From contig NQMI01000164.1 of NCBI GenBank assembly GCA_002270565.1, forward strand, positions 50,408-89,932: a DNA stretch of 39,525 nucleotides. The letters run 5' to 3'. A program made the translations under genes and the position numbers. Positions 34,896 to 39,525 of the stretch are shown here, one piece after another. The notes below the pieces were generated by a model. That model did no database searches, was not told where the DNA came from, and was given only the letters and a program-made list of their open reading frames with translations. Within the stretch, counting starts at the first letter, position 1; each line of letters begins with the position of its first letter. Source of the stretch: Stenocarpella maydis (taxonomy: Eukaryota > Ascomycota > Sordariomycetes > Diaporthales > Diaporthaceae).

Positions 34896-35654
34896 AAGTG
34901 GCGCCCTTCAGTGACGACGGACACGCGATACTAGAAGCGGTATTGTGGTAGGGGCCGGTCGCAATGCTGTGCGATCAGGCCCGTTTCTTTTTTGGAAAAT
35001 TTTCTCATACATCCATGCCTTCGCACGTGTGCTGATTGCATGGCGTCCGTCTTGTCTATTTTTCTTTTCTTCCAATTACTCCTTGATGTCTGGTCCTCAT
35101 GGATGGGCAGCCCCTTCCCATGGACTTTGCTGAGCACGCGTTTTTGATTTACGGGCCTGGATATCAGCCTGGACGCACGAAATGGACGATGCATGACTTC
35201 CCTCCCACCTACTTTTGTACCACGCACGCCTTTGTTGCATTTGCACGGGGAACCTGGAAAAGTTCGAAGATGGGATCCACAGCCTTGTTTGTGGAATAGA
35301 CATACGGGCTCTACTACATAACTACTACACACATACAGCTGCCGAGTTGTATAGCCAAAGTAATGGCCGTACAAGCTGTGTCTAGTCTCCTTTTCCAGAG
35401 TATATAGAGACATTTGCCTGGTCTGGGCCGCCGTAGGCCTGGTCTGGACTGAGGAAATATTAATGTGGTTTCCGGTTCCATGCACTCTCCTGTCTGCCGG
35501 TTCGCTCTTCCGTTCTTCTTTTGAGTGAGTCCCCGTAGCAGTAACAAATGCGATGCACAGTGCCTGGAATCATGATTCCAATCATCTATGGAATCGAAAT
35601 TGTAATAATTCTCTCGAGTCTGCACATATGTGGACTGGGCCTGAAACTGTCATG
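34896..35654. other. 3' flank of the CPS1-type gene, no gene seen
   Basis: Balanced composition falling toward AT. A T-rich tract lies at 34984-35000. It probably holds the 3' UTR; no frame has coding character. Confidence 0.4.
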
Positions 35655-36160
35655 TCATGAATTGCCTGTCTGCCCAATAGCCCGAGCAGGAACCCACTGC
35701 ACTCTGTGGTCTCGGTCAACGGCAGTCCTATCCTGCACAAACTGGCCATTTGTAGGACGAAGATAACAAATCTAACGCTCCTCAGTGGTATCAGGCGACT
35801 TAATCTCGCCAAAATCAGAGTAAAGAGATGCGTAAATGGGATCAAATTAACCATTAACGGCGAATACCACGATCTCCAAGTCAGGGGCCAACAGGCAAAG
35901 AAATGCGTCGACCGCGGCCGTGATGGTGGTCTTTCCGGCGCCTGGGAATCCCTCGATACAGAAGATGCCATCTGGGTAGGAACGCAAAACACCAACTCGA
36001 AGCTGTTAGTGCGATTGACATGGGGCGAGATCTCAAAGTAGGTGGCATCGCTGCACGGGCCCTTGAGCTCGCCATGATCAATGTTGACCCCGAGGCCGAG
36101 GCAAGGGGTGATTATTCCAGGCTCCAGCAGATCAGCGAGATACAACCATCAGCCGCTATG
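35655..36160 (-). pseudogene. P-loop NTPase relic (helicase-like)
   Basis: From about 36150 the minus strand reads YLADLLEPGIITPC, then NIDHGELKGPC and ATYFEISPHVNRTN. After a frameshift near 36003 it continues RSYPDGIFCIEGFPGAGKTT. The Walker A box GFPGAGKTT is at 35925-35951. It is followed by a hydrophobic strand (LEIVVFAVNG), as in P-loop helicases of the UPF1/DNA2 type, although the family call rests on this one motif. In-frame stops at 35847-35849 and 35772-35774 fit CAA/CAG or TGG changes; the frame ends at 35655. It is a truncated, broken gene next to the right transposon block. Confidence 0.5.
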
Positions 36161-36216
36161 GATTTGGGCGCAGTGATCCCCTTGCATGTGTCTTAAAATA
36201 GAGCAGACTCTCTTAG

Positions 36217-36591
36217 ATGTGCGAGAGAGGTCGAGTCAGCTTCGCACAACCCAGGGAGCAGCTGATCCGCACCGCTAATAGGCCTCCAGTCGATCCTCAG
36301 AGCCACCGGCGGGTTGATACCAATGCCGCATCCGGTGCTGCCTCTTCCCAGGCGACCAGGAAACACGAAAAGCCCCACATTGATCTCGACTCAAGCGCCC
36401 CCGGGAAGAACAAACAGAAGAAGAAAATTGTCTCTGATGTCTCATCGGACGATAAGCCATTATCAGAAATAGCTAGCCTCATCATAAGGCTAGCTATTAG
36501 TGAGGTCACATATTATAATATGATTAACATAGGGTACCAGGAAGTGGCCAGGACCAGGAAGTGGCCAGGACCAGGAAGTAGCCAGTTTTAA
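36217..36591 (+). CDS. Hypothetical ORF, Lys/Asp/Ser-rich (doubtful)
   Basis: 124 codons, with an in-frame TAG directly before the ATG. The middle is charged and disordered (KPHIDLDSS, GKNKQKKKIVSDVSSDD), which could be part of a nuclear protein. The end runs through the hairpin at 36468-36498 and the 17-bp repeats, so the C-terminus is probably not original. It may be a gene fragment cut by transposon activity. Confidence 0.25.
   Translation: MCERGRVSFAQPREQLIRTANRPPVDPQSHRRVDTNAASGAASSQATRKHEKPHIDLDSSAPGKNKQKKKIVSDVSSDDKPLSEIASLIIRLAISEVTYYNMINIGYQEVARTRKWPGPGSSQF
36468..36498. repeat. Perfect 12-bp hairpin
   Basis: AATAGCTAGCCT (36468-36479), a 7-base loop CATCATA, then AGGCTAGCTATT (36487-36498). 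A 14-bp perfect palindrome CATATTATAATATG follows at 36509-36522. They mark the change from genic to AT-rich sequence; they could be the end of a small inverted-repeat element, but no partner was found. Confidence 0.7.
36536..36585. repeat. Three tandem 17-bp repeats
   Basis: The unit ACCAGGAAGTGGCCAGG occurs at 36536, 36553 and 36570; the third has one G-to-A change and lacks the last base. Confidence 0.85.
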
Positions 36592-36710
36592 GCAAATTTA
36601 CCAACTTTAGGCTACTCCAGCACCTACCTAGGGCTAAATATAAAATAAAACTTAGCACTAATTAGTGCTAACTATACTTAATTACTTAAATTCAGAGTTA
36701 TGACATGTAG

Positions 36711-36975
36711 TATATATTTATAATATATATTTATAATATATATTTATAATATATATTTATAATATATATTTATAATATATATTTAAAATATATATTTGTA
36801 ATATATATTTATAATATATATTCATAATATATATTTATAATATATATTCATAATATATATTTATAATATATATTTATAATATATATTTATAAAATATATT
36901 TATAATATATACTTATAATCTATATTTATAATCTATATTTATAATATATATTTATAATATATATTTATAATATAA
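36711..36975. repeat. AT minisatellite, 15-bp unit
   Basis: About 17-18 tandem copies of TAATATATATTTATA with scattered single-base variants (for example TTCATA, ATTTAAAA, ATCTATA). Pure A+T apart from a few G or C. It lies between the 17-bp repeats and the family 2 LTR of copy D. Confidence 0.85.
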
Positions 36976-37178
36976 TATAAATACTATATATATTTTATAG
37001 TTATATTCCTAAGGAAATATAGTATTTATAATATATAATTTGTTGGCTGGGTCACGTATTGCAATATGAGTAGTAGTTAATGGTTCTGTTATTTGATAGT
37101 TGGTAAGAGTAGGTAGGTATGTAGGTGTTGTTAGCTGTGGGCTTAAATAGGCAGAAGCTAGGGGCTCAATCAGCCCCT
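36976..37178. other. Flank of gypsy copy D, no gene
   Basis: Sequence between the minisatellite and the LTR. It ends in a 7-bp hairpin AGGGGCT-CAATC-AGCCCCT (about 37160-37178) abutting the LTR. An 85-codon minus frame crosses the LTR border and is not a gene. Confidence 0.5.
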
Positions 37179-37652
37179 TGTAATGATCAGAGGGTTCCGA
37201 GTTACCTAAAGCCCAAGGGATCAAGGGTTTATATTCGGAATATATTGCGAGGTAGTAATTAAGCAATATTCGTCTAACTAATAATGATTACTAGCTATAA
37301 GGCTATCTAGTAGGTAAACTGAATACTTGAATTAACAACTAAAGAGTCTATTCTATGAAAGCTATCTACTATAGTGATAACTATATCCTTATATATTCCG
37401 ACTCTTCTGTTATATAGGGAGGGTGGCTCGCCAGGCTCATGGCTAAAGGCTACAAGTATTGCAAGCTAGGCTTGCTAGGCTCGACTAGCTTAATGATAAG
37501 CACTGCAACCGTTGCAAGCTAAACCCTAACCCTAGGAGGGGTGTGCATTACTGGTCCATCAGGTGTCCGGCTGGCTTAGGAGCTACCTTGCTAATGCTAG
37601 GGGTGTTTTTTTTTTGCGGTAGTCAGCCGCCAGCCTTCAGTGGTTTATAATA
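37179..37652 (-). repeat. Family 2 LTR (3' LTR of copy D)
   Basis: 474 bp, with TGTAATGATCA at 37179-37189 (the sense 3' end CATTACA) intact and the other end mutated (GGTTTATAATA for GGTTCATAACA). AAACCCTAACCCTAGG is at about 37520-37535, preceded by a GC-rich AGGCT/AGCCT-repetitive patch not shared with copy B. Confidence 0.8.
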
Positions 37653-37723
37653 CTATCTCCCTCCTTATATCCTTTGTTCTTAAAGGTATTCTATAAGTAA
37701 CCTCCATTCTTCTAGCTATTATT

Positions 37724-38407
37724 ATGCCTTCCCAATCCATTATATTATCTAGGGTTAAAAACTCTAGAGTTATAAAACCTTCCCGTTATTCTAATAAGGT
37801 TATATAGTATAACTTTCTTCTTTCCTTCATTCCTTAAAGCGCTATTAATATATATTTATATTCTTTTTATAATGGTTTAGGTATTAAGTTATATAAGGTT
37901 TTATCCTCAGACTCTAATTATTATTATATTTGCATTAAGTAATAGCGATCTAAATACAATATGTTAAATATAGATAACTCCTGAAACCTACTTTAGATTT
38001 CTATATAGCACTAGAAGGTTAAGGATAAGCTAGAGGCTGCTTTAAAAGAGCATTATTTAGTAGGGGCTAAGGTAGAGCATCTTATTAAGCAAAAGTACAT
38101 ATAGCATAAGAAGATATTATAGGCCATCTATTATAGTTTATTAAACCTAGATAAGCTAGATTATATAGAGAAGGTAGAGGCTAAGGCCGAGCGTATGCAT
38201 ATTATTAAGTAGTCTGCTAAGGTTATTAATTAGGGTTTCACTAAGGGGGCTAGCGAGATGGTTATATAAGAGGCTTGGCTATAGTTTAAGGATAAAGTTG
38301 GTATTTTTAATTAGAGGTTTTTGATAAATAAGGGCATTAATTAGTCTAAAACTGTGAGTACTAATAATGATAGGAGTATACCTATACGTAGCTTATCTAG
38401 TTATTAA
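37724..38407 (+). pseudogene. Antisense ORF of gypsy copy D (RIP-decayed)
   Basis: 228 codons from ATG-CCT-TCC-CAA to TAA. I read it through without any frameshift; the internal stops are TAA, TAG or TGA of RIP type. It starts MPSQSI; the middle is Tyr-rich (NYYYICIK), where some Tyr were probably Cys. The end shows the coiled-coil block KYIE-like sequence LDKLDYIEKVEAKAE and a conserved KDKVGIFN motif near the C-terminus. Opposite strand to pol, next to the polypurine tract, as in the other copies. Confidence 0.7.
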
Positions 38408-38943
38408 TTTGTTTACTAGGAATTACTTTTTAGGTATATATTTTTATTCCTTAACTAGTTATAATTATGCTTGCTTTTTAAGTTTACTAGTTATATTATA
38501 TTTTCTTAGTGTTTTAATTTTCTATAACTAATATTTTCTAAGGTAGTATAGTGCTAATATTAATATTCCTTTAAGTGTTTCTTAGGTATTACTAGTATTT
38601 GGGTCCTGGGTTGGAAAGAGTAGCTAGTAACTATAGTCCTTAGAGTATGTTTTATTAGTAATTATAAAGTCCTGGAGTAGTGTGATTAGTTATTAAGGAA
38701 GTCTAAGGTAGCTTAACTAGTAACCTTAGGTTTAGGGAGTATAAGTTACTCCCTAATCTGCTTGAGTAATATCTTAATTAGTTATTATTTTATTTTATTA
38801 GGGTTCATTATATATAGGTTTTATTATAGCGTTAGTTTCATTATAATGCTTAATTGGTTAAACTTGGTTTTAGGTCTAGCTTGCTTTTTAGCTTTAGAGT
38901 ATTAGTTTATAATGATTTTTATATTATATTCCTAAAGCTTAAT

Positions 38944-39030
38944 TTTATAATATATTAGGTTTTCATTTAATTCTTATATATTTTTATTTATAATATAGCC
39001 TTTCCATTTAATAAGGTATTCTATTATATC
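38944..39030 (-). pseudogene. Chromodomain of gypsy copy D
   Basis: The reverse complement reads DIIEYLIKWKGY, then NKNI-stop-ELNENL. This is the chromodomain core (E-Y-L-V-K-W-K-G-Y, then N-T-W-E-P-E-E-N-L in relatives), with the second Trp now a stop. It is the C-terminal end of pol and identifies the family as chromoviruses, which target histone-marked chromatin. Confidence 0.75.
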
Positions 39031-39525
39031 CCTATATTACCTTAAATCTATTATTCATTTTACCTTATATTTCTTATTATATTTATTAATAGTTTTAATT
39101 TATGTTTTAAATCTTATATTCTTACGTACTAATTCTAAAAGTAAAATATAAAAGTCATTATATTATTTTATTTCTTTAGGTAGTGATAGTTTATAGTTAG
39201 TATCTATTTATTTTTATAGAATTATAAAGGGGCTGATTTTCTTATAGTTAAGTTTATTGCTAGGTCTCTTAGTTTTCATATTTCATTAAAGGAGGTAGAC
39301 CTTATCTCCCGCTTTAAGAATTAATCCCTTAATTCTTTTCTAGTTTATATATTTAATTATTTAGTTCTATATAAAAGAAAGTTTTATTTATATATCCTTT
39401 TAGATTTATTTAATTTATATTGGTTTTTATTCTATCAATTCTGCTAGTATTGCATTTAGTAGTAATCTATAGTATACCCATAGCTTATATTCATAGAGTA
39501 TAAAAAAAGGTGACTGTTTAGTTAT

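Larger units (their letters stand above)
37179..39525 (-). mobile_element. Ty3/gypsy chromovirus copy D, cut by window end
   Basis: In window order: LTR (37179-37652, 474 bp), polypurine tract (37653-37666 rc), antisense ORF (37724-38407, plus strand), about 540 bp without coding content, then minus-strand pol from its chromodomain end (38944-39030) through the integrase C-terminal part (LKAGDKVYL at about 39297-39325) to the window end. It is RIP-decayed but better preserved than copies A and B. The target duplication cannot be tested because the other end is outside. Confidence 0.8.

Noticed and set aside
35985..36196. Plus-strand frame with VGGIAARALELAM, ending at TAA near 36196
   Set aside because: It overlaps the minus-strand P-loop relic, has no recognised motif and no good start; the Walker A evidence favours the minus strand.
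37009..37266. 85-codon minus ORF
   Set aside because: Crosses the border between flank and family 2 LTR; low-complexity Thr/Leu/Tyr composition.

Overview
The window looks like a filamentous ascomycete (Pezizomycotina, probably a Sordariomycete). The main evidence is a spliced DIP2/CPS1-type gene with short GT-AG introns and TGCTAAC-like branch sites, Ty3/gypsy chromoviruses converted to very AT-rich sequence full of stop codons in the pattern of repeat-induced point mutation (RIP), and a sharp change between AT-rich transposon blocks and GC-balanced gene sequence. I cannot name the species.

Layout. Bases 1-22038 are a nested transposon island. Two LTR families explain nearly all of it. Family 2 is a chromodomain Ty3/gypsy element with 5-bp target duplications and LTRs of about 420-500 bp that run TGTTATGAAC...CATTACA. 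Copy A (295-5163, continuing at 13213-13542) is interrupted by full-length copy B (5164-13207; 8044 bp, two 437-bp LTRs, target duplication GAATA). Copy C runs in the other direction (14549-22038) and is broken by assembly joins. Copy D enters from 37179 and runs off the right end. Each copy carries a reading frame of about 220-228 codons on the strand opposite gag-pol, between the chromodomain end of pol and the polypurine tract. Family 1 is a younger, hardly mutated element with a LTR of about 595 bp (TGTTAAAC...CATCAGA). It occurs as a two-LTR miniature element (1428-2871) with a primer site that matches the anticodon half of Met-tRNA, as a solo LTR (14817-15387), and as four fragments.

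Bases 22039-36600 are GC-balanced and genic. From left to right they hold a decayed YyaL/SPATA20-type (thioredoxin-fold, DUF255) gene, a broken minus-strand gene of unknown function with a Cys/His cluster, a 42-codon Cys-rich small ORF, the intact CPS1/DIP2 homologue (four exons, 1821 residues), and a P-loop NTPase relic. Bases 36468-37178 are a transition of hairpins, a 17-bp repeat and a 15-bp AT minisatellite leading into copy D.

The only clearly intact cellular gene is the DIP2/CPS1 homologue, which sits farthest from both AT-rich blocks. The genes nearer the blocks carry nonsense codons and frameshifts. This fits mutation spreading from the repeat islands, or assembly error, which sequence alone cannot separate. 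Single N bases lie at or near several family 1 LTR ends, so the joins at 2024, 19030 and 20931 should not be trusted.
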